From assembly GCF_000482705.1 (NCBI RefSeq), contig NZ_AXWO01000002.1, forward strand, positions 124,001-188,000: a stretch of DNA of 64,000 nt, given 5' to 3'. The DNA is from Glycomyces arizonensis DSM 44726. GTDB taxonomy: Bacteria > Actinomycetota > Actinomycetes > Mycobacteriales > Micromonosporaceae. The notes under the pieces were generated by a model. The model did no database searches. It had not been told where the DNA came from and worked only from the letters and a program-made list of their open reading frames with translations. The position numbers and the translations under genes were made by a program. Shown here one piece after another: positions 44,262 to 52,947 of the stretch (its first letter is position 1; each line of letters starts with the position of its first letter).

Positions 44262-45578
44262 ATGGATGAAACACCCGAGCGGCGACCCCGCCGCCTCGCC
44301 GTCGCCCTCGCCGCAGCCCTGGTCCTGATCGCCGCCGGCACCGCCCTGGCGGTCTTCGGCGGCGACGAGACCGAGCCGCCCGCGGCCGTCGACCTCGAAG
44401 CGGTGCGGGCGGCGGCCGCCGAGTACGCCGAATGCGTGCGCGGCCAAGGGATCGCCGACTACCCCGACCCGCAGGTCGAAGACGACGGCAGCGTCATGTT
44501 CACCAACCTCTCCGAACTCGAAGCGCCGCAAGAGGAAGTCGAGGCGGCGCAGGACACCTGCCATCACATCCTGGAGGCCGTCACGCCCTCCGAGGGCGGC
44601 GAGGAACGCCACGAGATCAACCCCGCCGCCGCCGGATGGGAGCAGGTCCGAGCGGACGGCGACTGCCAGTGCGCCGACGGCTCCGACTACGGCTTCTACG
44701 CCCGCGAGGCCGACCCCGAGAAGGTGGTGCTCTACCTCGACGGCGGCGGCGCCTGCTGGTCCGCGGCCACCTGCGCGGGCGAGGGCGGCGGCTACCAGAG
44801 CGGCGTCGAGGACCCGGGCGGGGACGGCCTGTTCGACTTCGCCGACGAGCGCAACCCGTTCGCCGACCACTCGTTCGTCTTCGTCCCGTACTGCACCGCG
44901 GACCTCCACCTCGGCAACGCGACCACCGAGTACGAGCCCGGCCTCACCGTCCACCACGACGGCTACGCCAACGGCACCGCCGCCCTCGACTACCTCGCCG
45001 CGACCTTCCCGGACGCGGCCGAGGTCGTCGTGATCGGCGCCAGCTCCGGCTCGGCCGCGGCGCCGCTGTACGGCGGCCTGGCCGCGGACCTGCTGCCCGA
45101 CGCCGAGGTCACCGTCATCGCCGACAGCTCCGGGTCCTACCCCGACGCGCCCGTGGTCAACGAGCAGGCCACCGCCGCCTGGGGCGTCCTCGACGCCGTC
45201 CCCGACTGGCCCGAGTACGACGGGATGACCGCCGAGGAGTGGAGCATCCCGGGCCTGTTCATCCAGAGCGGACTGCACGACCCCGATATCGTGTTCGCCC
45301 GCCACGACTACGCCCACGACGAGGAGCAGACGGTGCGCCTGGAGACCGCGGGCGTCCCCGTGGACGACCTGACGGCCCTCATCGACGCCAACGAGGCCAT
45401 GATCGAGGACGCGGGGGTGAACGTGCTCAGCTACGTCGCCCCCGGCTCCCATCACCTCGCATTGGACGGCGACCGGTTCTACGCCGAGACCGTGGACGGC
45501 CGGGCGCTGGTCGACTGGGTCGCCGAGGTGGTCGAGACGGGGCAGGCCGAGGACGTCCACTGCACCGATTGCGACTGA
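44262..45578 (+). CDS. Membrane-anchored pectinacetylesterase-family hydrolase
   Basis: A 438 aa alpha/beta hydrolase. One helix (about 12-32) anchors it; a cysteine-containing domain of about 90 residues follows, then the hydrolase (about 120-430). Candidate triad: S261 in VIGASSGS, aspartate in SGLHDPDIV and histidine in APGSHHLAL. The segment VVLYLDGGGACWSAATC is a strong match to pectinacetylesterases/notum-like enzymes, which remove acyl groups from glycans or lipids. It starts 52 nt after the permease gene and may belong to the same transcript. Confidence 0.82.
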   Translation: MDETPERRPRRLAVALAAALVLIAAGTALAVFGGDETEPPAAVDLEAVRAAAAEYAECVRGQGIADYPDPQVEDDGSVMFTNLSELEAPQEEVEAAQDTCHHILEAVTPSEGGEERHEINPAAAGWEQVRADGDCQCADGSDYGFYAREADPEKVVLYLDGGGACWSAATCAGEGGGYQSGVEDPGGDGLFDFADERNPFADHSFVFVPYCTADLHLGNATTEYEPGLTVHHDGYANGTAALDYLAATFPDAAEVVVIGASSGSAAAPLYGGLAADLLPDAEVTVIADSSGSYPDAPVVNEQATAAWGVLDAVPDWPEYDGMTAEEWSIPGLFIQSGLHDPDIVFARHDYAHDEEQTVRLETAGVPVDDLTALIDANEAMIEDAGVNVLSYVAPGSHHLALDGDRFYAETVDGRALVDWVAEVVETGQAEDVHCTDCD

Positions 45579-45589
45579 CGCCTCCCTCC

Positions 45590-45629
45590 GGGCGGGGCGG
45601 CGGGCCTTCGAAGGCCCGCCGCCCCGCCC
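45590..45629. terminator. 40-bp perfect inverted repeat after the hydrolase gene
   Basis: A perfectly palindromic 40-bp sequence, starting GGGCGGGGCGGCGGGCC and centred on TTCGAA (45607-45612), 12 bp after the stop. It would form a 17- to 18-bp stem with a very small loop. No T-tract. Probably a terminator of the I-shaped type. Confidence 0.7.
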
Positions 45630-45750
45630 GCTGTCCCCCGCGCGAGCTACGCGCAAGTGCCCACTTCACGGTGACGACGCCGCGCCGCCCGATCCGTAGC
45701 GTTCAACTCAGCCGCGGCACCCCCGCCGCGCAACTGAGGAAGGACGCTTC

Positions 45751-46584
45751 ATGCGACTGGTCTGGCAGCTCCTGGCAACCGCCCCGATCGCCCTCATCGG
45801 CGGCAGGGCCGCGATGGCACTCCAAGAGAACATATGGCTCACCCTGCTGATCGGCCTCGCCACGGCCGCGCTCATAGTGCCCGTCTACCGATGGGTGGTG
45901 CGGCGCACCGAGCGTCGCGAGGTCACCGAGCTCGCCTGGGAGGGCGCTCCCGCCAAGACCGGCTGGGGGACGCTGATCGGCTTCGCGATGTTCGGCTTCG
46001 TCATCGTGAACATCGCGTTCCTCGGGTACTACACAGTGGATGGCATCGGCGACCCGATGGGCATGGTGGGGCTGTTCGGCTTCATGGCCGCCGCCGCCGT
46101 GACCGAGGAGATCATGTACCGCGGCATCCTGTTCCGCATCGTCGAAGGGTGGACCGGCACCTGGATCGCCCTGGTGCTCATCAGCCTCCTCTTCGGAGCG
46201 TCGCACCTGGCGAACCCGAACGCCAGCCTGTGGGGCGCCATCGCCATCGCCATCGAGGCCGGCGGCATGCTCGGCGCCGCCTACATCGCCACCCGCAACC
46301 TGTGGCTGCCCATCGGACTCCACTTCGGATGGAACTTCGCCGCGTCCGCCGTCTTCAGCACCGAGGTCTCCGGCAACGGCACTCCGAAGGGACTGCTCGA
46401 CGCCGCCACCTCCGGCCCGAGCCCGATCACCGGCGGCGAGTTCGGCCCCGAAGGCAGCCTCTACACGGTCGTGTTCGGCCTGCTGCTGACGGTCATCTTC
46501 CTCTGGGTCGCAAAGCGACGCGGCAACCTGGTGCCCCGCCGCCGCGCCGACCGCGCCGAGCCCGCCGCTACACTGCCCGCGTGA
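45751..46584 (+). CDS. CPBP-family intramembrane metalloprotease
   Basis: A 277 aa membrane protein with about eight helices. The glutamate pair in TEEIMYRGILFR and the histidines in FGASHLANP and LPIGLHFGWN are the three motifs of CPBP (Abi/CAAX) proteases, which cut within membranes and may process prenylated or bacteriocin-like proteins. ATG at 45751. GTGA overlap with the kinase gene implies common expression with the two-component system. Confidence 0.9.
   Translation: MRLVWQLLATAPIALIGGRAAMALQENIWLTLLIGLATAALIVPVYRWVVRRTERREVTELAWEGAPAKTGWGTLIGFAMFGFVIVNIAFLGYYTVDGIGDPMGMVGLFGFMAAAAVTEEIMYRGILFRIVEGWTGTWIALVLISLLFGASHLANPNASLWGAIAIAIEAGGMLGAAYIATRNLWLPIGLHFGWNFAASAVFSTEVSGNGTPKGLLDAATSGPSPITGGEFGPEGSLYTVVFGLLLTVIFLWVAKRRGNLVPRRRADRAEPAATLPA
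46569..46574 (+). promoter_or_regulatory. -10 hexamer inside the CPBP gene
   Basis: TACACT ending 6 nt before the GTG at 46581. An internal promoter could drive the kinase and regulator genes alone. Confidence 0.4.
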
Positions 46585-47729
46585 AGCTCCAGCGGATCCC
46601 GGACCGGTGGCGAAGGCTCGACGTCACGGTCCGGGACCTCCCCCTCGGACTGCTGCTCGCCGCCCTGTCGTTCCTGCCGACGCTCCAAGGCCACGAGACG
46701 CAGGTCGGCGACCTGCCCGCGAGCCCCTTCGGCCCCATGACCGTCGTGGTGCTCGTCCTCGAATGCCTCCCGCTCGCGGTGCGCCGCAAGTATCCCGCCG
46801 TCTGCCTCGGCCTGGTGTCGCTCGGCTTCGTCATCTCGCTGCTCGGCAGCTACCACACGGTGGCCGGCACCGCAGTGGCCATCGCGCTGCTGAGCGCGGG
46901 CGCCCACCTGGAGCGCCACCGGCGGACGGCCGCGGCCGTCCTGACGGCGGTCTACGCGGCGGTGGCGTTCGCGCTCGTCCACCTGGGCTCGAACGAGGGC
47001 GTCGGCGGCTTCACGGCGTTCTACCTCCTCATGGCCGCCGCATGGTGCATGGGGGCCTGGCTGCGTCGCACCAGAGCCGCCGAGGCCGAGCGCCGCCGCC
47101 TCGTCGCCGAGGCCACCCGCACCGCCGAGCGCGCCCGCATCGCCCGCGAACTCCACGACGTCGTGACCCACCATGTGACGGCGATGGTCGTGCAGGCCGA
47201 GGCCGCCCGCTATCTGACCGCCGCGCCCGACCGCCTCGACCAGGCCCTGACGGCCGTCAGCGACACCGGCCGCCTGGCCGTCACCGACCTGCGGCACCTG
47301 CTCGACCTGCTCAACCCCGACCACGGCACCGAACCCCGGACGCCGCCGGTCGGCAGGCTCCTCACGCTCGTGGAGCAGACGCGACGGGCCGGGCAGCCGG
47401 TGGAGTTCACCGAGGAGGGCACCCCGGCCGCCTCGACCGGCAGCGCCGACCTCGTCGCCTACCGGATCGTGCAGGAGTCGTTGACCAACGCCCTCAAGTA
47501 CGCCCACGGCAGCCGCACCTCGGTGCGGGTGCGCCACCGCGAAAGGGAGATCAGCGTGGAAGTCAGCACGGACGGGTCCGGTGCGTCCTCGCCGATCCGC
47601 GGCGGGAGCGGGCGCGGCCTCGCGGGCCTGCGCGAACGCGTCGACGTCCTGGGCGGCGACTTCAGCGCCGAACGGGCGGGCGGCGGCTTCGTCGTGCGGG
47701 CGCGCCTGCCCGCCGGGAGCCCGTCGTGA
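46581..47729 (+). CDS. Sensor histidine kinase, HisKA_3 type
   Basis: A 382 aa kinase. Four to five helices (about 20-160) form the membrane sensor. The phosphorylated histidine is in RIARELHDVVTHHVTAMVV; the ATPase domain has ESLTNALKYA (N box) and GRGLAGLRERV (G2). The G1 region reads STDGSGASS, slightly degenerate. GTGA overlaps on both sides. Confidence 0.92.
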   Translation: MKLQRIPDRWRRLDVTVRDLPLGLLLAALSFLPTLQGHETQVGDLPASPFGPMTVVVLVLECLPLAVRRKYPAVCLGLVSLGFVISLLGSYHTVAGTAVAIALLSAGAHLERHRRTAAAVLTAVYAAVAFALVHLGSNEGVGGFTAFYLLMAAAWCMGAWLRRTRAAEAERRRLVAEATRTAERARIARELHDVVTHHVTAMVVQAEAARYLTAAPDRLDQALTAVSDTGRLAVTDLRHLLDLLNPDHGTEPRTPPVGRLLTLVEQTRRAGQPVEFTEEGTPAASTGSADLVAYRIVQESLTNALKYAHGSRTSVRVRHREREISVEVSTDGSGASSPIRGGSGRGLAGLRERVDVLGGDFSAERAGGGFVVRARLPAGSPS

Positions 47730-48385
47730 CCGCCCCGATCCGGGTCCTGGTCTGCGACGACCAGATGCTCATCCGCACCGGCCTGGTGACGATCATCGAC
47801 GCCCAGCCCGACCTCGAGGTCGCGGGCGAGTGCGGCGACGGCCAGGCCGCGCTCGACCTCGCCGAGCGGCTGCGCCCCGACGTCGTGGTGATGGACGTGC
47901 GCATGCCGGTGCTCGACGGCATCGAGGCCACCCGCCGCCTCGCCGGTGCCGCCGTGGCGAACCCGGTCAAGGTCCTGGTGGTGACGACGTTCAACCTCGA
48001 CGAGTACGTCTACGAGGCGCTGCGCGCCGGGGCGAGCGGCTTCCTGCTCAAGGACGCGCCGCCGAGCCAGCTGCTGCACGGGATCCGGACCGTCGCCACG
48101 GGCGCGGCGCTGCTCGACCCCGAGGTCACCCGCCAGCTCGTCGGCAGGTACGCCGCCCGCATCCGGCCCGCCGAAGGCGCCGCCGACGAGACGCCGCTGA
48201 CCCCGCGCGAGATGGAGGTCCTGCGGCTGATCGCCGACGGCCGCTCCAACGGCGAGATCGCCGCGGCCCTGGTGATCAGCCCCGAGACCGTGAAGACCTT
48301 CGTCTCGCGCATCCTCGCCAAGCTCGGCCTGCGCGACCGCGTCCAAGCGGTCGTCTACGCCTACCGCCACGGCCTGGTGACCTGA
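47726..48385 (+). CDS. Response regulator, NarL/LuxR family
   Basis: A 219 aa protein. VLVCDDQMLIRTG holds the acidic pair, VVVMDVRMP the phosphorylated aspartate, LLKDAPPS the conserved lysine; the LuxR helix-turn-helix is LTPREMEVLRLIADGRSNGE. Partner of the kinase encoded upstream. Its targets may include the CPBP gene or the following MFS gene. Confidence 0.93.
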   Translation: MTAPIRVLVCDDQMLIRTGLVTIIDAQPDLEVAGECGDGQAALDLAERLRPDVVVMDVRMPVLDGIEATRRLAGAAVANPVKVLVVTTFNLDEYVYEALRAGASGFLLKDAPPSQLLHGIRTVATGAALLDPEVTRQLVGRYAARIRPAEGAADETPLTPREMEVLRLIADGRSNGEIAAALVISPETVKTFVSRILAKLGLRDRVQAVVYAYRHGLVT

Positions 48386-48481
48386 GGCGTTCCCAGCGGC
48401 CGCGAACCGCCTGGACGCGCGGCGCCATTCCGGCACATACTCGACGGCGGCACCCCGCGCCCCGCCGAAAGGACCGCACGC

Positions 48482-50353
48482 ATGTCCACCCTCACCACCC
48501 CCGGCCGCCCGGCCACCGAGTCCTCGAAGCGGCGACGGGCGCTGGCGATCGGCGCGCTCGGATTGGGGGCCTTCGGCATCGGGCTGACCGAGTTCGTCGT
48601 CGTCGGCCTGCTCGGGCCGATCGGCGAGGACCTCCACGTGTCGGTCCCCACCGCCGGGCTCCTGGTCACCGGCTACGCGGCGTCGGTGGCGATCGGAGCG
48701 CCGATCATGACCGCCGCCGGGACGCGCCTGCCGCGCAAGACCATGCTCATCGTGCTCATGGGCCTGTTCATCGCCGGGAACGCCCTCGCCGCCGTCGCCA
48801 CCGGGTACTGGGTGCTCATGGCCGGCCGCGTCGTCTCGGCCCTGTGCCACGGCGCCTACATGGGCATCGGCCCGGTCATGGCCGCGAGCCTGGTCGCCCC
48901 CGAGCGGCGCTCGCGCGCCATCGCGCTCATGATGACCGGCCTGACGCTCTCGACCGTGGTCGGCGTGCCGTTCGGGACGGCCCTGGGCCAGCAGCTCGGC
49001 TGGCGGGCCGCGTTCTGGGCCATCGCGATCATCGGCGGCGCCGCGCTGGCCGCGATCGCCGCGTTCCTGCCCTCGCGCGCGAACGAGGCGGGCGGCACGC
49101 TCCGCGGCGAACTGGCGGTGTTCCGCCGCGTCCAGGTGTGGCTGGTGCTGGCGGTCACGATGCTCGCCTGGGGCGCGGCGTACGCCGCGATCACCTTCCT
49201 GGAACCGATCCTGACGCGCGTGGCCGGTTTCGACGACGCGGCGGTGCCGTGGCTGATGCTGCTGTTCGGCGTGGGGCTCACCGCCGGGAACCTGCTCGGC
49301 GGCAGGCTCGCCGACCGCGGGCTCACACCCGCCATGTACGGGACCATGGCCGCGGCGATCGCCGCGCTGGTCGCCTTCGCCTTCGCCGTGCACCACCAGG
49401 CGTCGGCGGTGGCGATGGTGTTCGTGCTGGGGGCCGCCTGCTTCGCGATGGTCCCGGTCTTCCAGACCCGCGTGATGGACGCGGCCAAGGACGCGCCGTC
49501 GCTCGCCTCCTCGACGAACGCCGCGGCGTTCAATGTCGGCATCGCCTCCTCGGCCTGGCTCGGCGGCCTGGCGATCGACGGCGGCCTCGGGTTGACCGCG
49601 CCGGTGTGGATCGGCGTGGCCCTGGGCGCCGCCGCGCTCGCCGTCGCCGCGGCCTCCGGCGCCGTCGAGCGCCGCACGGCCACCGGGCGAGAGGGCCGTG
49701 CCTTATCCTCGGGAGACATCCTCCCCTCTGGAAAGACGGACACTGTGAAGAAGACGACCCCGCTCATCGCCTTCCTGCTGGCCTCCCTCCTCTCCTCGTG
49801 CGGCCTCCTCGGCGGTGAGGAAGCCGGAGAGGACTTCGGCAGCGACACGGCGATGGCCGTGGACGACGCCGTGCAACTGGAGTTCCGGATAGCGGAGGGC
49901 GCCGAGGGCGCCTCGGACGAGAAGGAGTGCCTGGCGCTCAACCCCGACAGCGGCGGCCTCACCACGCACGTCGACGAGGGCCCCGACGAGCCGGCCACCG
50001 TGTGCGCCGAAGTCGCCGGAGCGCAGTTCGAAGGCGTCCCGTTCGAGATGACCCTCGCTCCGGCGGTCGTGACCGGCGAGCACGTGGAGTACATCGACTT
50101 CGACTACGGGACGGCGGGGATCCCGGCGGTGTACGTGGTGCTCGACGACGAAGGCGTCTCGGCCTGGAAGGCCGAGGTGGAGGCGGAGCCGTTGTACTCG
50201 CCCGTGCGCATACTGGTCGACGGTCGGCCGCTCCCGCCGCTCGCCATCGATCTCAGCCGCAATGACGTCCTCAACATCGGCGGCTTCGACACGCTGGACG
50301 AGGCCGAGGCCATCGCGACGACGATGGCGTCCGGCTTCGAAGGCTCGCAATGA
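48482..50353 (+). CDS. MFS transporter fused in frame to a SecDF-P1-like lipoprotein
   Basis: One open reading frame of 623 aa. Residues 1-405 are a complete 12-helix MFS drug-efflux-type transporter (DHA1/AraJ-like; LADRGL between helices 8 and 9). Without any stop codon the frame runs through a linker (about 400-421) into residues 422-623, which alone look like a separate lipoprotein gene: KKTTPLIAFLLASLLSSC is a lipoprotein signal with C440, followed by a SecDF P1-head-like domain (VVTGEHVEYIDFDY, VVLDDEGVSAW, VDGRPLPPLAID). A fused protein would gain a thirteenth helix and put the domain outside the cell. Alternatively the MFS stop was lost and two products are made. Confidence 0.75.
   Translation: MSTLTTPGRPATESSKRRRALAIGALGLGAFGIGLTEFVVVGLLGPIGEDLHVSVPTAGLLVTGYAASVAIGAPIMTAAGTRLPRKTMLIVLMGLFIAGNALAAVATGYWVLMAGRVVSALCHGAYMGIGPVMAASLVAPERRSRAIALMMTGLTLSTVVGVPFGTALGQQLGWRAAFWAIAIIGGAALAAIAAFLPSRANEAGGTLRGELAVFRRVQVWLVLAVTMLAWGAAYAAITFLEPILTRVAGFDDAAVPWLMLLFGVGLTAGNLLGGRLADRGLTPAMYGTMAAAIAALVAFAFAVHHQASAVAMVFVLGAACFAMVPVFQTRVMDAAKDAPSLASSTNAAAFNVGIASSAWLGGLAIDGGLGLTAPVWIGVALGAAALAVAAASGAVERRTATGREGRALSSGDILPSGKTDTVKKTTPLIAFLLASLLSSCGLLGGEEAGEDFGSDTAMAVDDAVQLEFRIAEGAEGASDEKECLALNPDSGGLTTHVDEGPDEPATVCAEVAGAQFEGVPFEMTLAPAVVTGEHVEYIDFDYGTAGIPAVYVVLDDEGVSAWKAEVEAEPLYSPVRILVDGRPLPPLAIDLSRNDVLNIGGFDTLDEAEAIATTMASGFEGSQ
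49745..50353 (+). CDS. Possible separate lipoprotein start within the MFS fusion
   Basis: GTG at 49745 would start a 202 aa lipoprotein (lipobox LSSC, cysteine 19) with a SecDF P1-head-like domain. GGAAAGACGG lies just upstream and a TATCCT hexamer at 49703-49708 may be its own -10. The conserved parts of the protein begin here, so internal initiation is credible even though the frame is continuous with the transporter. Confidence 0.6.
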   Translation: MKKTTPLIAFLLASLLSSCGLLGGEEAGEDFGSDTAMAVDDAVQLEFRIAEGAEGASDEKECLALNPDSGGLTTHVDEGPDEPATVCAEVAGAQFEGVPFEMTLAPAVVTGEHVEYIDFDYGTAGIPAVYVVLDDEGVSAWKAEVEAEPLYSPVRILVDGRPLPPLAIDLSRNDVLNIGGFDTLDEAEAIATTMASGFEGSQ

Positions 50354-50571
50354 CGGCTCTCGGCATCGGATCGCGCTCCCGCTCCTGACCGGCCCGCGCC
50401 ACCGGCCGGGCACGGTCGGCCCGAAGCCGCCGGAGCGACCCGAAGTTCCCGCCCACGGCGCGGGACGCGGCTTTGCGATCAGGAACCGTCCCACGACGGC
50501 GCTCGACCCGCGTCGAACCGCTCGTTCCCGGCGCGATCACCGTTTTGGGCGAATGTGACCTCATGCGTCCG

Positions 50572-50577
50572 TAGAAT
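50572..50577 (+). promoter_or_regulatory. -10 hexamer of the DUF2269-like gene
   Basis: TAGAAT ending 6 nt before the ATG at 50584. Leaderless. Confidence 0.5.
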
Positions 50578-50583
50578 CACCCT

Positions 50584-51027
50584 ATGCACACACTGCTGGA
50601 GGTCCTCCACGTGCTGAGCGTGGTGGTCCTCGTCGGTCCCGCCATGCTCGTTCCGTGGCTCGGCGAGCGGGCGCTGCGCGCCCGCGACGGCGACGCCGTC
50701 CACGCGGCGGGCCGCCGCGCCATGGCCTTCAACGCGCTGACGCTCCTCGCGGCCGTCTTCGGCGCGCTCGTGGTGTCCACGGGCGACTACTACTCCTTCG
50801 GGGACCCCTGGCTCATCATCGCCTCGACCCTGTACGTCATCGCCCTCGTCAACGGCGCCGCGGTCATCCCCGGCGTCCTGGCCCGCATCGGCAAGGACCT
50901 CCAGGACTCCGAGGGCGTCCTCGACGGCGAGACGCTCGAGCAGCACCGCGGCCGGCTGCTGGCGCTCTCGGGCCTCAACCTCGTGTTCTACGCCGCCGTC
51001 ATCGTCCTCATGGTCTGGCGCCCGTGA
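50584..51027 (+). CDS. DUF2269-family membrane protein
   Basis: A 147 aa protein with four hydrophobic helices (near 5-25, 48-65, 75-100 and 125-145) and the start LLEVLHVLSVVVLVGPAMLV typical of DUF2269. Leaderless ATG. Convergent with the AlgH-family gene, 5 bp apart. Function unknown. Confidence 0.75.
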   Translation: MHTLLEVLHVLSVVVLVGPAMLVPWLGERALRARDGDAVHAAGRRAMAFNALTLLAAVFGALVVSTGDYYSFGDPWLIIASTLYVIALVNGAAVIPGVLARIGKDLQDSEGVLDGETLEQHRGRLLALSGLNLVFYAAVIVLMVWRP

Positions 51028-51032
51028 ACGGC

Positions 51033-51617
51033 TCAGTTCAAGGCCGGATCGGCGGGGTAGTGCGCCACCGCCGAGAGCAGGCCGCCCTGGCGCTTCCACA
51101 CCATCGACCACAGCTCCTCGGGGTTCGTCGAGAATGGATCGGTGGGGAGGGCGTCGAACACCATCCACGCGCCCGCGTCGATCTCCGACTCCAGCTGCCC
51201 GGGCACCCACCCGGCGTACCCGGCGAACACGCGCATCCCGTCCAGCAGGTCGGAGACCTCGCCGGGGTCCCGCGACAGGTCGAGGGTGCCCAGGCGGCCC
51301 GTGACCGGCCGGAACGCGTCCGAGGAGGGCGCGTCGGCCTTGCGCCAGCCCAGCGCGATGGCCGCCTCCGGCTGCACCGGGCCGCCCTCGAAGAGCACCG
51401 CCGGGTCGCCCGCCAGGCCGCCCCAGTCGCCGAGCACGTCCGCCACCGGCAGCTCGGTGGCCCGGTTGAGGACGACGCCGAGGACGCCGTCGGACTCGTG
51501 CCCGACGCCGATCACGACGGTCCGATCGAAGTTGGGGTCCTGCAGCGTTGGCGTGGCGACGAGGAGACTTCCGACGAACGACACCGTCGGCGCCGGTGAA
51601 GTTTCGCGACTGACCAT
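51033..51617 (-). CDS. YqgE/AlgH-family (UPF0301) protein
   Basis: A 194 aa soluble protein of the UPF0301 family. The blocks GSLLVATPTLQDPNFDRTVV at about 16-35, GVVLNRAT near 47-54, LFEGGPVQPE near 75-84 and YAGWVPGQLESEI near 133-145 are diagnostic. Molecular role unknown in any organism; linked to regulation in Pseudomonas. A promoter is visible about 100 nt upstream. Confidence 0.92.
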   Translation of the reverse strand: MVSRETSPAPTVSFVGSLLVATPTLQDPNFDRTVVIGVGHESDGVLGVVLNRATELPVADVLGDWGGLAGDPAVLFEGGPVQPEAAIALGWRKADAPSSDAFRPVTGRLGTLDLSRDPGEVSDLLDGMRVFAGYAGWVPGQLESEIDAGAWMVFDALPTDPFSTNPEELWSMVWKRQGGLLSAVAHYPADPALN

Positions 51618-51667
51618 GGCTCCACCTCCGTTCTGCCGCCGCCGTCGTTACGCGCCCGTGGCCCTTC

Positions 51668-51692
51668 ATGGCGAAGCCTGCGAACCGTGTGA
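51668..51692 (+). repeat. Diverged copy of the small dispersed repeat
   Basis: ATGGCGAAGCCTGCGAACCG resembles the core of the units at 28437 and 54001 with a few changes. Lies in the leader of the AlgH-family gene. Weak on its own. Confidence 0.4.
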
Positions 51693-51715
51693 ACGGCTCG
51701 GGCCTTCTCCTTGGC

Positions 51716-51743
51716 ACGGTATCCCGCGGCGGCGCGCTTGCAA
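51716..51743 (-). promoter_or_regulatory. Promoter of the AlgH-family gene
   Basis: On the minus strand TTGCAA (51738-51743) and TACCGT (51716-51721) with 16-bp spacing, giving a leader of about 90 nt. Confidence 0.5.
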
Positions 51744-51906
51744 CAACGTTCCCGCACTTTCCGAGGAATTACACCGTGGTGTCGGGAGACCGACAGTTCG
51801 TGCCCTACGGAGGGTGCATGGGCGGGGACGTTCCGGCATCGCGAACGTGATGGGTGGAGACCGGTGGGGTTCCCGTGGCGTAACGGGGACACAGGGGACG
51901 GTGGGG

Positions 51907-52791
51907 TCAGCGCACTCCGGCGAAGAGGTCGTCCTCCGGGAGGACCGAGTCGACGTGGGACTCGACGAGCTCGTAGTCCTCGGTGGGCCACGCCTTCTCC
52001 TGGATCTCGCGCGGCACGGCGAACCAGAACCCGTCGGGGTCGACCTGCGTCGCGTGCGCCTTGAGCGCCTCGTCGCGGATGTGGAAGCACTCGGCGCACT
52101 CCACGCGCGTGGTGACCCGCTCGCTCTTGTCGCGCGCCCAGTCGCGGTCGCCCGCGATCCAGTCCGCATAGGGCGATTCGAGCCCGGCGTCGACCATGCC
52201 CTGGTGGAGCGCCTCGATCCGCGCCTTGCCGAACGAGTGGCCGTAGTACAGCTTCAGCGGCTGCCACGCCTCGCCCCGGTCGGGGTACAGCGCCGGGTCC
52301 CCGGCGGCCCGGAAGGCCGCGACGGACACCTCGTGGGTCTTGACGTGGTCGGGGTGCGGGTAGCCGCCCTCCTCGTCGTAGGTGGTGACGACGTGCGGCT
52401 TGAACGAGCGCATGATCTCCACCAGCGGCGCGGCGGCCTTCTCGGTGGGCACGAGATAGAAGGCGTCGGCGGGCAGCGGGATCCCCGAGCCGGGGAGCCA
52501 GCCGTCGGGGAGCCCGGAGTCGGTGAAGCCGAGCCAGTGCTGGTCGACGCCGAGGATCGCCCGCGCCCGGTCCATCTCCTCGGTGCGGATCCGCGGCAGG
52601 TTCGCCTGGACCTCGGGCCGGTCCATCTTCGGATTGAGCACGTCGCCGCGCTCGCCGCCGGTGCAGGTGACCACCAGCACCTCGACGCCCTCGCGGACGT
52701 AGCGCGCCATCGTGGCGGCGCCCTTGCTCGATTCGTCGTCGGGGTGCGCATGGACACACATCAGGCGCAGACTGGTGGACGCGTTCGACAC
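51907..52791 (-). CDS. mca: Mycothiol S-conjugate amidase
   Basis: A 294 aa zinc hydrolase of the LmbE-like family that cleaves mycothiol conjugates to detoxify electrophiles. The zinc motif AHPDDESSKGAAT at the start, VTTYDEEGGYPHPDH near residues 128-142 and the tyrosine-rich LKLYYGHSF segment match Mca rather than the deacetylase MshB. I prefer the GTG at 52791 (GAGG 8-9 nt upstream, length close to the 288 aa of M. tuberculosis Mca); a GTG at 52806 adds 5 residues. Divergent from the DUF4307 gene, as in other actinobacteria. Confidence 0.92.
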   Translation of the reverse strand: MSNASTSLRLMCVHAHPDDESSKGAATMARYVREGVEVLVVTCTGGERGDVLNPKMDRPEVQANLPRIRTEEMDRARAILGVDQHWLGFTDSGLPDGWLPGSGIPLPADAFYLVPTEKAAAPLVEIMRSFKPHVVTTYDEEGGYPHPDHVKTHEVSVAAFRAAGDPALYPDRGEAWQPLKLYYGHSFGKARIEALHQGMVDAGLESPYADWIAGDRDWARDKSERVTTRVECAECFHIRDEALKAHATQVDPDGFWFAVPREIQEKAWPTEDYELVESHVDSVLPEDDLFAGVR

Positions 52792-52887
52792 GGCGTATGA
52801 CCTCACTGGTGGGTGCGGAGTACAGCGGCTGGGGCCGAAGAGCCGACTCGCGCCGGCATGAAGGTTGTCGGCTCTGGCATTCTGTGC

Positions 52888-52907
52888 AACGATACTCGAT
52901 AATCGTT
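52888..52907. promoter_or_regulatory. Inverted repeat between mca and the DUF4307 gene
   Basis: AACGAT and ATCGTT arms, 8 bp apart, within the divergent promoter region (GATACT and GATAAT boxes nearby). Could be a shared operator. Confidence 0.35.
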
Positions 52908-52947
52908 TCTTCCCAGCCCGACGACATCTGCGCTAGAAAGCGGCCGA

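Noticed and set aside
42878-45578. Biosynthetic gene cluster around the ABC and esterase genes
   Set aside because: No core biosynthetic enzymes (PKS, NRPS, RiPP or terpene) are present.
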